From the NCBI GenBank assembly GCA_902386255.1, contig CABMII010000121.1:1-32718 (forward strand): DNA of 32,718 nucleotides. The letters run 5' to 3'. This document shows, in pieces, positions 7,583 to 14,659 of the stretch; within the stretch, counting starts at the first letter, position 1, and each line of letters opens with the position of its first letter. Origin of the DNA: an uncultured archaeon. GTDB taxonomy: Archaea; Halobacteriota; Methanosarcinia; Methanosarcinales; Methanoperedenaceae. The position numbers and the translations under genes were made by a program. The notes under the pieces were generated by a model that was not told the origin of the DNA, made no database searches, and was given only the letters and a program-made list of their open reading frames with translations.

Positions 7583-8701
7583 TTAATTCTGGTAGTAGCC
7601 TGACGACTCTACGATCTTCTGCCCATCAGGGCTCAGTACAAAGTCAAGGTATGCTTTGACAGCGCCTGCTGGTACGCCCGGCTGGCTGTAGTAGTAAAGG
7701 TCTCTTGCAAGTCCTTTATTGCCGCTTACGCTCTTGCTTGATGCATCGTAGGTTCCGCCTACGCCCTTGTTGAGCTTGCTTGCTACAGTGCCGTTCTGTG
7801 CGGCTGGGATGACCGCAGCGTTTCCATTAATTCCACCTGCTGCAAATCCAATATCAACGAAGCCGATTGTGTTTTTAGTTGTTGCAATGTAGTCTCTGAT
7901 TCCCTGGTTGCCCGATTGACCGATTGCCTTAACGCTTGACTGGAACTGTGTGGTTGCGCTATCGCGAAGACCCATATAATCTGAAAATACATCTTCCGTA
8001 CCGCTGTCATCTGAGCGCTGGACTGTTGTGATGTCAGCTGTCAAACCACTTACGTTGCCTTTTGGTATAGTACCGGTTACGTACCCTTGTTTCAATTCAC
8101 CGTAGGTCAGATTAAGTACTCCACCAGCAGACAGACTTTCATTGGTGCTGTCATTTATGGTGCCTGGGACAATGTTTATAGAAGTAGCGCCGGCTATATT
8201 CCCTGCGACTACAATCAAGCCGGTTCCGATCTTTGTCTCATAGACGAATGCATTCGCTCCTGTTCCCTGGATGACTGCTTCGGTCCTGCTGGGGTAATTG
8301 AGAGTTGTACCTGTGGACGAATCTGAACCGCCAGCAGGATCCCATATAGACGAGCTTGCGCCTACATCAATCAATTTGTTATAGACAGCCGCCTTGCCAT
8401 ATCCTGAGCCTCCGCCGCCGAGGGTAATTGTTACACTGGGGTATATCTTACTGAATGCCTGGATTTCGTTCTGGGAAACTGGTAATACGGTAGTACTGCC
8501 CTTGATGACGAAATCTCCCGATACGCTCAAGTCTTTGTTTGACGATTGCGCTTCTGCATTCTTCTGCGAGCTCTGGACAAGTATGCCCACGCCCGCTGCT
8601 GCTACCACTGCAATCACGATTAATATCAGTGTTGCTATGGCAGGGGAAATGGCTTTAGAGTCCTGCAGGAACGCTTTTATTCCTTTAGTATTTATTTTCA
8701 T
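7583..8701 (-). CDS. PstS-like phosphate-binding protein with type IV prepilin N-terminus (pstS-pilin 1)
   Basis: A 372-aa protein joining two modules. Residues 1-42 form an archaeal prepilin signal: a basic, hydrophilic leader ending DSKA, then ISPAIATLILIVIAVVAA as the hydrophobic helix, with probable cleavage after A17. From about residue 62 the protein is a PstS-type periplasmic binding protein: IKGSTTVLPVSQ (68-72 core), GGGGSGYG (95-102), DVGASS (112-117) and RSDDSGTEDVF (229-239). These are the loops that hold phosphate in PstS. It should be processed by the peptidase at 6361-7107 and either built into a pilus or anchored by its helix. GGAGG lies before the ATG at 8701. Its promoter is the last member of the 220-bp tandem array. 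No pstCAB genes are nearby. Domain content is seen; pilus incorporation is inferred. Confidence 0.92.
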   Translation of the reverse strand: MKINTKGIKAFLQDSKAISPAIATLILIVIAVVAAAGVGILVQSSQKNAEAQSSNKDLSVSGDFVIKGSTTVLPVSQNEIQAFSKIYPSVTITLGGGGSGYGKAAVYNKLIDVGASSSIWDPAGGSDSSTGTTLNYPSRTEAVIQGTGANAFVYETKIGTGLIVVAGNIAGATSINIVPGTINDSTNESLSAGGVLNLTYGELKQGYVTGTIPKGNVSGLTADITTVQRSDDSGTEDVFSDYMGLRDSATTQFQSSVKAIGQSGNQGIRDYIATTKNTIGFVDIGFAAGGINGNAAVIPAAQNGTVASKLNKGVGGTYDASSKSVSGNKGLARDLYYYSQPGVPAGAVKAYLDFVLSPDGQKIVESSGYYQN

Positions 8702-8852
8702 TTTCTATCCTCCAATCTTTTTTGGTTTAGTGATGCTGACCGGTATTTGCCCATATTATTTTCATCTATCTTCCATTGAAGTTTGGCGGACACGGATTTA
8801 TAGCACCACCAGCATACCCCTAATTTCATAAACTATTTTAGTGAAACCCTCA

Positions 8853-8878
8853 TAAACTATATAGAGTAATATAGTCTA
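8853..8878. promoter_or_regulatory. Palindromic promoter/operator 1, pstS-pilin 1 promoter
   Basis: First copy of the array palindrome, slightly diverged: TAAACTATAT, six bases, ATATAGTCTA. Read on the minus strand it precedes a second box (ATAGTTTATG) about 20 bases on, then the roughly 120-base leader of pstS-pilin 1. The palindrome includes a CTATATAG core that could be the TATA box, so a bound protein would compete with TBP. Confidence 0.6.
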
Positions 8879-8881
8879 TTT

Positions 8882-9057
8882 TTATTCTCCACAGAATGAA
8901 ACAAGTGCCCTCTGGTTGGAGCTCGAAGGGGCTGAGGGCACTTTTTCATAGTTGGTGAAGCCCTCTACTAAGGCAAAAAAAGTGAGATATGTTAAGGGCT
9001 TCATGTTCCTCCTACGGGTCGTGATTTAGCGGCATGGTCCTATTGCCGCCAGATTAC
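8882..9057 (-). ncRNA. Array unit 1: structured leader/small RNA with mini-ORF (40 codons)
   Basis: Read on the minus strand, the unit starts about 25-30 bases after palindrome 2. It has a 14-bp hairpin at 9057-9021, then AGGAGG, then the ATG at 9004 of a 40-codon frame starting MKPLTYLTFF and ending at 8882. The start (ATGAAGCCC) pairs with GGGCTTCA at 8956-8963. A second strong stem, 8903-8943, follows. The mini-ORF could be a leader peptide, a tiny protein or incidental. Homologous units follow at about 220-bp intervals, in which the structure is kept better than the peptide. Confidence 0.5.
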
Positions 9058-9080
9058 TCTAATTCCATAAACTATCCCCA

Positions 9081-9106
9081 TAAACTATATAGAGCCATAT
9101 AGTTTA
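9081..9106. promoter_or_regulatory. Palindromic promoter/operator 2
   Basis: Perfect inverted repeat TAAACTATAT, spacer AGAGCC, ATATAGTTTA. The second conserved box ATAAACTAT (plus strand, 9067-9075) lies beside it, as in the other copies. Both strands carry a CTATATAG core. Confidence 0.65.
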
Positions 9107-9114
9107 TTTTTTTG

Positions 9115-9267
9115 GGAAAAGAAACTGGTGCCCCTGTGATAGGATTGGGATTTTTGGGGCACCGTTTTTTACTGAAGCCCTGTATTAGAGGAAAAAAGTA
9201 CGATTAAGGGCTTCATATTCCTCCTGCGGGGTGATTTAGCGGCATGGTCTTATTGCCGCCAGATTAC
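9115..9267 (-). ncRNA. Array unit 2: structured leader/small RNA with 15-codon mini-ORF
   Basis: Same order as unit 1 on the minus strand: hairpin 9267-9231, GCAGGAGG ribosome site, ATG at 9216 opening a 15-codon frame (MKPLIVLFSSNTGLQ), start codon stem 9173-9180 with 9208-9215, then the stem GGTGCCCC/GGGGCACC at 9127-9163 followed on the minus strand by AGTTTCTTTT, a possible terminator. On the plus strand that last stem is followed by GTTTTTT, so transcription from either side could stop here. Confidence 0.5.
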
Positions 9268-9301
9268 ACTAATTCTATAAACTATTTCATGGTAATCCTC
9301 A

Positions 9302-9327
9302 TAAAGTATATAGAGCCATGTAGTTTA
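9302..9327. promoter_or_regulatory. Palindromic promoter/operator 3
   Basis: TAAAGTATAT, spacer AGAGCC, ATGTAGTTTA: the array palindrome with one change in each arm. The neighbouring ATAAACTAT box is at 9277-9285. Confidence 0.6.
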
Positions 9328-9334
9328 TTTTTTA

Positions 9335-9484
9335 GGAAAAGAAACTGGTGCCCCTTGTATAATGGATAGGACTTGGCTTTATGGGGCACCGTTTTTTAAT
9401 GAAGCCCTTTTAGAGGAAAAGGAGTACGGTGAAGGGCTTCATATTTCTCCTCTGTTTGTGGGCTATTCTCTTTGAGCCACAGAC
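9335..9484 (-). ncRNA. Array unit 3: structured leader/small RNA with 10-codon mini-ORF
   Basis: The minus-strand hairpin at 9484-9454 sits where units 1 and 2 have theirs, but with different bases on both sides of the stem. AGAGGAGA and ATG 9442 follow, with only 10 codons (MKPFTVLLFL). The start stem pairs 9400-9407 with 9434-9441. The stem GGTGCCCC/GGGGCACC spans 9347-9390, followed on the minus strand by AGTTTCTTTT. The mini-ORF length is not conserved between units. Confidence 0.5.
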
Positions 9485-9521
9485 TGTTGTAATATCAGAA
9501 ACTATTTTATTATAATCATCA

Positions 9522-9547
9522 TAAACTATATAGAGTCATATAGTTTA
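9522..9547. promoter_or_regulatory. Palindromic promoter/operator 4
   Basis: TAAACTATAT, spacer AGAGTC, ATATAGTTTA, a perfect 10-bp-arm palindrome. The second box is diverged (AGAAACTATT at 9497-9506). Confidence 0.65.
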
Positions 9548-9548
9548 T

Positions 9549-9697
9549 TTATCTTAAAGAAAAAGAGCAGGCTTTCCGTCCGGGTAAAAGAGAGGTATTA
9601 TGAGCGGGAAGCCTGGTATGAAGCCTCTGGAAAAATATGATTGAAGGCGGTTTTATGGGCTTCATGAACCATTGAACATCTGCCAGGATAATAAAAC
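9549..9697 (-). ncRNA. Array unit 4: diverged member with 38-codon mini-ORF
   Basis: Keeps the start stem (9618-9625 with 9658-9665) and a 12-bp terminal stem (9568-9579 with 9604-9615, CAGGCTT/AAGCCTG type) followed on the minus strand by CTCTTTTTCTTT. The 5' hairpin and the ribosome site before ATG 9665 are missing. The frame (MKPIKPPSII...) is 38 codons. It is probably the oldest or most decayed copy. Confidence 0.4.
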
Positions 9698-9701
9698 ATG
9701 C

Positions 9702-9732
9702 TCCTATAGAAAAAATAGGACTATATAGTTTA
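9702..9732. promoter_or_regulatory. Half-site and hairpin at the ppk2 end of the array
   Basis: TCCTAT (9702-9707) pairs with ATAGGA (9715-9720), and a half palindrome CTATATAGTTTA follows at 9721-9732. It is the likely promoter of ppk2 on the plus strand and may also drive unit 4 on the minus strand. Confidence 0.45.
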
Positions 9733-9819
9733 AATTATTTCCTAAGACCGGGGTGAACATGACGAAGATTTATGCCTGAAACCAACATATAGAGCTTGAG
9801 ATTATCATAAGTGATATGG

Positions 9820-10686
9820 ATGAAAATCAATTCCAAAGATTTCCTTGTGCAGACAGGTGAAAAGCTCAGGCTCAAGGAGAGGCCGACGATTGTATTGCCC
9901 GAATATAAGTCAAAGGAGCAGTACCAGCAGATTCTCAGAGAACACATTGAAGAACTGAGGTCGTTGCAGAGTCTTCTTTACGCATCAAACCGCCATTCTA
10001 TATTGCTGATTTTCCAGGGAATGGATTCCGCAGGAAAAGATAGCGCCATCAAGCATATCATGTCCGGTGTCAATCCGCAGGGCTGCCAGGTTTTCAGTTT
10101 CAAACATCCCAGCGCCATGGAACTTCAGCATGATTTCCTGTGGCGTACGACCATTTGCCTGCCTGAACGGGGGCGAATTGGCATCTTCAATCGTTCCTAT
10201 TATGAGGAAGTTCTGATTGTTCGTGTACATCCGGAGATTCTACAGAGCGAAAATCTTCCGGATGGGTTTGATAAGAAAACCATCTGGCAGGAGCGCTATC
10301 GTTCTATCATGGACCTGGAGAACCATTTATATTGCAACGGAACGCGAATCATCAAATTTTTCCTTCATCTGTCGAAGGAGGAACAGAAAAAGCGTTTTCT
10401 AAAACGCATCGACGATCAGGAAAAGAACTGGAAGTTCAGCCCGGATGATATCGAGGAGAGGAAATTCTGGAAACGTTACATGAAAGCCTATGAGGCCTGC
10501 CTGAGTGCGACAAGCACCACTAATAATCCCTGGTATATCATCCCGGCCGATGACAAAGAAAACGCTCAGTTGATAATTTCCCAGATTATTCTTGACATGC
10601 TAAAAGGCTTAAAAATGACTTATCCCAGGCTTGGCAGAAAACGCCGAAAGGACTTAAAATCAATCCGCAAACAGCTCACTTCATGA
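9820..10686 (+). CDS. ppk2: PPK2-family polyphosphate:nucleotide phosphotransferase
   Basis: A 288-aa cytosolic kinase of the PPK2 family (P-loop fold), which moves phosphate between polyphosphate and nucleotides. Walker A is [13 protein letters not shown] (residues 67-79), followed by [10 protein letters not shown], then [33 protein letters not shown] carrying the Walker B region (key residues F-N-R-S-Y-Y-E). Also visible are the [18 protein letters not shown] strand-lid segment and [15 protein letters not shown]. Length and motifs match single-domain PPK2 proteins that phosphorylate AMP/ADP; the exact subclass cannot be assigned by eye. The ATG at 9820 is preferred to an in-frame GTG at 9811; neither has a strong ribosome site. 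It is divergent from pstS-pilin 1 across the tandem array, so joint regulation is plausible. Confidence 0.93.
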   Translation: MKINSKDFLVQTGEKLRLKERPTIVLPEYKSKEQYQQILREHIEELRSLQSLLYASNRHSILLIFQGMDSAGKDSAIKHIMSGVNPQGCQVFSFKHPSAMELQHDFLWRTTICLPERGRIGIFNRSYYEEVLIVRVHPEILQSENLPDGFDKKTIWQERYRSIMDLENHLYCNGTRIIKFFLHLSKEEQKKRFLKRIDDQEKNWKFSPDDIEERKFWKRYMKAYEACLSATSTTNNPWYIIPADDKENAQLIISQIILDMLKGLKMTYPRLGRKRRKDLKSIRKQLTS

Positions 10687-10781
10687 AAAAAAACAACACT
10701 ATACGTTAAGAAAGCCCAGCCCTCCTAATACAAATTGACAGAGAAAGAGACACAGCAATAAAAGTGACACTGTCAAACCTT

Positions 10782-11075
10782 TTAATCCAATCTTGATATA
10801 ATCTTCCCGAATACTAATTTACTTATTTGCCGGGCAAAATCCCTTGCTGGTTCTCTTGTATCTATCATGGGGTTACAATAGCTCACCAAATCAAGTTTAT
10901 CATGTGAATCTAAATCTCCGCCAGGTCTCCACAGTCTCATTCTTGCTGCTAAGTTTGCTGTTCTACTATGAGATGCCTCAAATAGATTAATCAAATTATT
11001 CAGTTGCACTTGATTGAAGTTTCCTAACTTTGTTATTGACATATTGCCAAATCCTGTTTGGAACTCTATTAGCAA
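10782..11075 (-). CDS. Uncharacterised small protein, possibly a fragment
   Basis: An open frame of 97 codons from a TTG at 11075. An internal ATG at 11042, preceded by AGGA, would give about 86 residues. I see no known motif, membrane segment or cysteine pattern. It follows the small membrane protein at 11069-11245 closely on the same strand. It may be the remnant of a longer gene. I do not recognise it. Confidence 0.35.
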   Translation of the reverse strand: MLIEFQTGFGNMSITKLGNFNQVQLNNLINLFEASHSRTANLAARMRLWRPGGDLDSHDKLDLVSYCNPMIDTREPARDFARQISKLVFGKIISRLD

Positions 11076-11245
11076 AAGGATCTCTTTTTAGCAGCAAGAA
11101 TTATTATGCCAAGTGCACCCATCACAGGAAAGACCGCAAAAACCGCAGCTGGAAGATTTGCTGATGGGGAATACCATGATATAGAAGCGGCGCTGTACAA
11201 TGCAAGAATAAAAAGCAAGACTGCACCTACAGATTCGTTTCGCAT
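11069..11245 (-). CDS. Small membrane protein with two predicted helices
   Basis: A 58-aa hydrophobic protein from the ATG at 11245 (a GTG at 11284 would add 13 residues). There are two likely membrane helices, about residues 8-22 (AVLLFILALYSAASI) and 32-50 (AAVFAVFPVMGALGIIILAA), and a basic end (KKRSFC). No family was recognised. A TATAG-type element at 11284-11307 lies upstream. Confidence 0.45.
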   Translation of the reverse strand: MRNESVGAVLLFILALYSAASISWYSPSANLPAAVFAVFPVMGALGIIILAAKKRSFC

Positions 11246-11386
11246 AACCCAAATTAAGTTGAACCACAGGATAAAACCTTTCACTATAGAAACAATAGAG
11301 GTATATAGCTGGTTTTAGTAATTATATTTTATATTCATTAATTTTATTTCTGGATATGTCATTTTCATCAAAGGAGGTTATCAATC

Positions 11387-11497
11387 ATGCAGAACAAAAC
11401 AGCTAAAAAAATAACAATGGAATCCCACAGTATCTGGCTTGATTTGCTTAAGATTCCCAAAAAAATTCAATCTAATGTGAAGAAACAGCCCCAGTGA
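11387..11497 (+). CDS. 36-aa basic small protein with a strong ribosome site
   Basis: A near-perfect AAAGGAGGT (11371-11379) stands seven bases before the ATG at 11387. The 36-codon product is lysine-rich and amphipathic (central SIWLDLLKIPKKI). AT-rich promoter-like sequence lies upstream (11318-11345). It is unrelated to anything I can name, but the ribosome site makes translation likely. Confidence 0.55.
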   Translation: MQNKTAKKITMESHSIWLDLLKIPKKIQSNVKKQPQ

Positions 11498-11528
11498 TGT
11501 TGCAGGCGCTGAAATCGGGAAGATATGC

Positions 11529-11966
11529 TCAACTTACATTCCTTTTTTGCAAAATAGACCACCCGAATAAAAATATCGCCATCATTATTGTTATTGCTGA
11601 AATTGCAAGGATAGCATTGGAATAGGCATTGTTCTTGAAATACCACGACAAGCCGCCAAAAGTATGTGCCAGCGAGAGCAGGATAAGAATGGCAGATGCA
11701 GGATAGAAGAGCTTTTCATCCCCGGAGAGCAGTTTCAGGACAAGATAGGAAGCGGAGAAGGAGAATATCACGGTAAACACAAAATAAGGTATCAATAAGT
11801 CGTGCCTGACCGCATATACCAGCAGCGGGCTGAATTCGTTCTGCATAAGGTTCTCCTTCGTGCCTGAAAGCAGGAATGTAAAGTAGTAGTCCTGTATCGC
11901 CGAGATTGCAAAAAAGAAAGGTATGGCTATCAGGAGCTTTTCAATCCTATCATTTTTCGACATCAT
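11529..11966 (-). CDS. Four-helix membrane protein of unknown function
   Basis: A 145-aa protein with four hydrophobic segments near residues 12-30, 58-78, 85-103 and 115-137. A loop between the first two carries LLSGTKENLMQNEFSPL. It resembles the general layout of small archaeal DUF membrane proteins, but I cannot assign a family with confidence. The start could be the ATG at 11966 or the adjacent ATG at 11963. It stands alone, with 180 bases of featureless AT-rich DNA separating it from pstS-pilin 2. Confidence 0.65.
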   Translation of the reverse strand: MMSKNDRIEKLLIAIPFFFAISAIQDYYFTFLLSGTKENLMQNEFSPLLVYAVRHDLLIPYFVFTVIFSFSASYLVLKLLSGDEKLFYPASAILILLSLAHTFGGLSWYFKNNAYSNAILAISAITIMMAIFLFGWSILQKRNVS

Positions 11967-12146
11967 GACATGTTAAGCGTGTGTAACATATAAAATTAAT
12001 TAGCACATTTTGATGAAACCCTGGCGAATAACGCGAAGATGAGCTATTTTTTAGTAAGTTCATTATACTATCTTCTTTTCAGTTCCCTTTTTTGCCTTAT
12101 AATTCCAGCCAATATATTCATTCCTGGAACTCTTCGGATTGGGCTC

Positions 12147-13109
12147 TTAATTGAATTCCCTCGTATAACTTATGTATCCATTCTTCTCTATAATATCCTG
12201 TCCTTCAAATGACCTTGCCCATTTTATGAAGGAATCCGAAAGCGAAGGATTGCCTCTTGTAATAAAGTAGAGCGGGTGTGCAAGCTCCAACGGGTAATAG
12301 GAGTTGTTCACATCGCCGCTGGTAGCCGCCTGTGTGAAATTGGAATAGCTCATGTTTGTGTATGTTTGGTTATTATCCTCATCGATGAGACCTGCTATAG
12401 AAACGCTTCCAGGATTAGCTTGAGCATAACCATATTCTATAAATCCTATAGCCGTATTATCATTTTTCACGGCCTCAAGCATGCTGGCGCTGCCTGAAAC
12501 CGCATTAATGTTCGGGCTGATTGAAGTAGTATTGATATTGATGTACTGCATAAATGCCTGTTGTGCGCCAGAAGAACCTGCCATTTTATAGGCTGTAATT
12601 GAGGGATTTGTCCCGTTGTAAGTTCTCCACAGGTCGCTTTTATTAAAGATGCAAACCAGGGCGCATTGATTCTTATTGACAATGACCACAATTCCCGAAT
12701 AACCAAGATTTTGAGCTACAAGGTCTGGGTATTCCCCCATTTCATCCTGAGAAGGCAATCTATCCGAGACTCCTATATCTGCTATCCCTGTACCCACCTC
12801 GCCTATGGAGATATTCGAAGTCGCATTAATTGTTGCACTCTTCTGTAACTGGAGAAACACGCCGAGGCTCTTATCATTATAAGCGTTCACAAGAGGCTCC
12901 ACTGCAGCTTCGGCGAGGTCTGAACTTATGATATTTATCTTCATGGATGTACGATCTGCACTGTTACTCTTGCCTGTCACCTTATCGGTCTGGGAATTCA
13001 TACTCTGCATCATGCCGGAGAGAAATGCCACGCTTCCAGCCACTACCATAATAAGCATCAAAGAGGCGACCACCGGCGATACTGCATTTGTGTCCTTAAT
13101 AAGCTTCAT
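12147..13109 (-). CDS. Divergent PstS-like binding protein with type IV prepilin N-terminus (pstS-pilin 2)
   Basis: A 320-aa protein with the same architecture as pstS-pilin 1. Leader MKLIKDTNA with probable cleavage after A9, then VSPVVASLMLIMVVAGSVAFL as helix, then a substrate-binding domain (GIADIGVSDR near the middle, KNDNTAIGFIEYGYA, and a C-terminal FIKWARSFEGQDII). Several phosphate-contacting loops differ from PstS: no GSTTV or GGGSG, and AGSSGAQQAF replaces RSDxSGT. It may bind another anion or a phosphate ester, or bind weakly. The ATG at 13109 is chosen because a perfect ATCTATATAGAT promoter element at 13146-13157 lies inside the longer frame (to 13190). It stands next to an exported protein gene with its own promoter region. 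Confidence 0.85.
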   Translation of the reverse strand: MKLIKDTNAVSPVVASLMLIMVVAGSVAFLSGMMQSMNSQTDKVTGKSNSADRTSMKINIISSDLAEAAVEPLVNAYNDKSLGVFLQLQKSATINATSNISIGEVGTGIADIGVSDRLPSQDEMGEYPDLVAQNLGYSGIVVIVNKNQCALVCIFNKSDLWRTYNGTNPSITAYKMAGSSGAQQAFMQYININTTSISPNINAVSGSASMLEAVKNDNTAIGFIEYGYAQANPGSVSIAGLIDEDNNQTYTNMSYSNFTQAATSGDVNNSYYPLELAHPLYFITRGNPSLSDSFIKWARSFEGQDIIEKNGYISYTREFN

Positions 13110-13145
13110 AATGATTTCAGTGTATTTTTTTCTCTGATATAACTT

Positions 13146-13157
13146 ATCTATATAGAT
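13146..13157. promoter_or_regulatory. ATCTATATAGAT palindrome before pstS-pilin 2
   Basis: Perfect 12-bp palindrome 37 bases before the ATG at 13109. The identical 12-mer is found at 15785-15796 before the pilus operon, so it may be a shared operator, a shared TATA box, or both. Confidence 0.55.
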
Positions 13158-13202
13158 TATAGAGTCCTCGTACCAAACCGCACCCGACAACGTTATAGTG
13201 GC

Positions 13203-14597
13203 TCAATCCCCTCCAGAATAAGCGGGCTGGTTGCTGGGAGCAGTCTGCCCTGACGTTTTCCCTGCGCCCCCCAGCATTTTCAGGAGCTGCGCTGGAATGT
13301 TTTTCAGTTCTGCCACTATAGATTCAAAGAATCCAGGTGTGCCAGAAGTATTTTTAGGATTTTCGATTGAGGAAGAGGCAGAATTATCAGTAGACGTTGC
13401 ATGAACATCCGCGGAAGCGGGCTTTGCAAATGTTATTTCCGCAGGATTTGACATGCCAGAACCTGTAATATTTTGCACACCTTGAGGATTTGCTTCGGGG
13501 GAGTTCCCAGGCTTGTATTCTTTAAATGTGAACTTGGCCGGCGGCAATGATATGTTATCCGAAATATCATTTAGTTTCAACATATAACTGTTGTTGTAAA
13601 AGTCTCCAGGCTGGAGAACTCTGCTGAAGTTCATCTCCCCGTTAATAATCTCTGTTCCGGGAGGAAGAGAATCCCATACTTTTACCAGCGCTGCCCTGCT
13701 TCCATTGTTCTTCAAAGATAGATTTACTGTTACATTGTTTACCACCCTGTCGGCTGTTTTTGATAAAATAATATCTGAAGAACGCAAAGTGAAACTTATG
13801 TTGCCTGTGGACAGGTTATATGTTTTATTACCAAAGACTATATAAAGCGTTGCAGGAGGGAGAGTATATTCCGTATCAGGTGTAGGTTTTTGCGGCTTGA
13901 TTAAATACTGGGCCTGCCACAACTCGCCACTGTGCAGGGATATGCTCCACTTCAAATCCTGCGGTTCTGATACAAAGCCATCTCCAGCTTCGTCTACCAT
14001 CCTGATATATGAAAAATTTAATTTTCCAATATTTTCAATAGCTATAGTTACGGGAATAAACGGATAGGATGGAAATACATTAGCCGGATCGGGTACAACC
14101 TTGGTTATCGTCAGGTTATTTACAATATCAAGTTCAGTACTTACATTCTGTACTATCGTTATATCAAGACTTACTGAAGGCGTAGTTATATAATAACCGG
14201 AAGTGATATCCAGTACACCTATTTTGATCGAACCTTCGTTGTCTTCATATGTAGTTTCATTGGTAAATTCGGCGCCGCCGATTGTGCGGTTCACCTTTGA
14301 TAATAAGGCGTCCATTACATGGCTGCCATCCCTGGAAACATTCAAAAAGACATAATCATTACATCCATAACTTGTTCGAACATAATTAGTAGTATGTTCG
14401 TCGTTGTACCATGTTCCATTGTTGCATATTTCAGGGTGTTCTTCTACAGTTCCGGGACTGAAATCAACAGCTGTTATATTATAAGGGGGAAAACTTGCGC
14501 TCTCACCCCATTTAAGAGTTATACTGTTTTCTTCCCCGGACGCCGCAGCCACCAGAATTATATTCAGCCCAATAATAAGCAACAGGATAGCCCTCAT
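13203..14597 (-). CDS. Exported glycoprotein-like surface protein
   Basis: A 464-aa protein with a Sec-type signal peptide (MRAILLLIIGLNIILVAAASG). The body is beta-rich with many N-x-S/T sequons, suggesting an N-glycosylated extracellular protein. Segments such as IENIGKLNFSYIRMVDEAGDGF and LKNNGSRAALVKVWDSLPPGTEI resemble repeated CARDB/DUF11-type adhesion modules. The C-terminal 80 residues are low-complexity (Ser/Pro/Ala/Gly) with no clear anchor. It lies between pstS-pilin 2 and the AbrB-PhoU gene on the same strand. A pilus-associated or S-layer role is inferred from context only. Confidence 0.75.
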   Translation of the reverse strand: MRAILLLIIGLNIILVAAASGEENSITLKWGESASFPPYNITAVDFSPGTVEEHPEICNNGTWYNDEHTTNYVRTSYGCNDYVFLNVSRDGSHVMDALLSKVNRTIGGAEFTNETTYEDNEGSIKIGVLDITSGYYITTPSVSLDITIVQNVSTELDIVNNLTITKVVPDPANVFPSYPFIPVTIAIENIGKLNFSYIRMVDEAGDGFVSEPQDLKWSISLHSGELWQAQYLIKPQKPTPDTEYTLPPATLYIVFGNKTYNLSTGNISFTLRSSDIILSKTADRVVNNVTVNLSLKNNGSRAALVKVWDSLPPGTEIINGEMNFSRVLQPGDFYNNSYMLKLNDISDNISLPPAKFTFKEYKPGNSPEANPQGVQNITGSGMSNPAEITFAKPASADVHATSTDNSASSSIENPKNTSGTPGFFESIVAELKNIPAQLLKMLGGAGKTSGQTAPSNQPAYSGGD

Positions 14598-14634
14598 TGC
14601 CTGAAAATAGAATCAAGCCCTACTAAGCTTTTTT

Positions 14635-14659
14635 GTATATAGTGTATATAATCTATATA
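14635..14659. promoter_or_regulatory. TATATAGTGTATATAATCTATATA element
   Basis: An AT-rich repeated element (halves TATATAG and CTATATA) upstream of the exported protein gene (ATG 14597). It overlaps the very end of the AbrB-PhoU gene on the same strand, so the exported protein probably has its own promoter. Confidence 0.4.

Noticed and set aside
8827-9735. CRISPR array
   Set aside because: Repeats recur every 220 bp, with conserved sequence throughout the unit and no short unique spacers; no cas operon is present.
13110-13190. Longer N-terminus for pstS-pilin 2
   Set aside because: It would contain the ATCTATATAGAT promoter element, and the prepilin leader fits the downstream ATG.
14319-14642. 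Plus-strand frame of 107 codons opposite the exported protein
   Set aside because: Antisense to a well-supported signal-peptide protein and compositionally odd.
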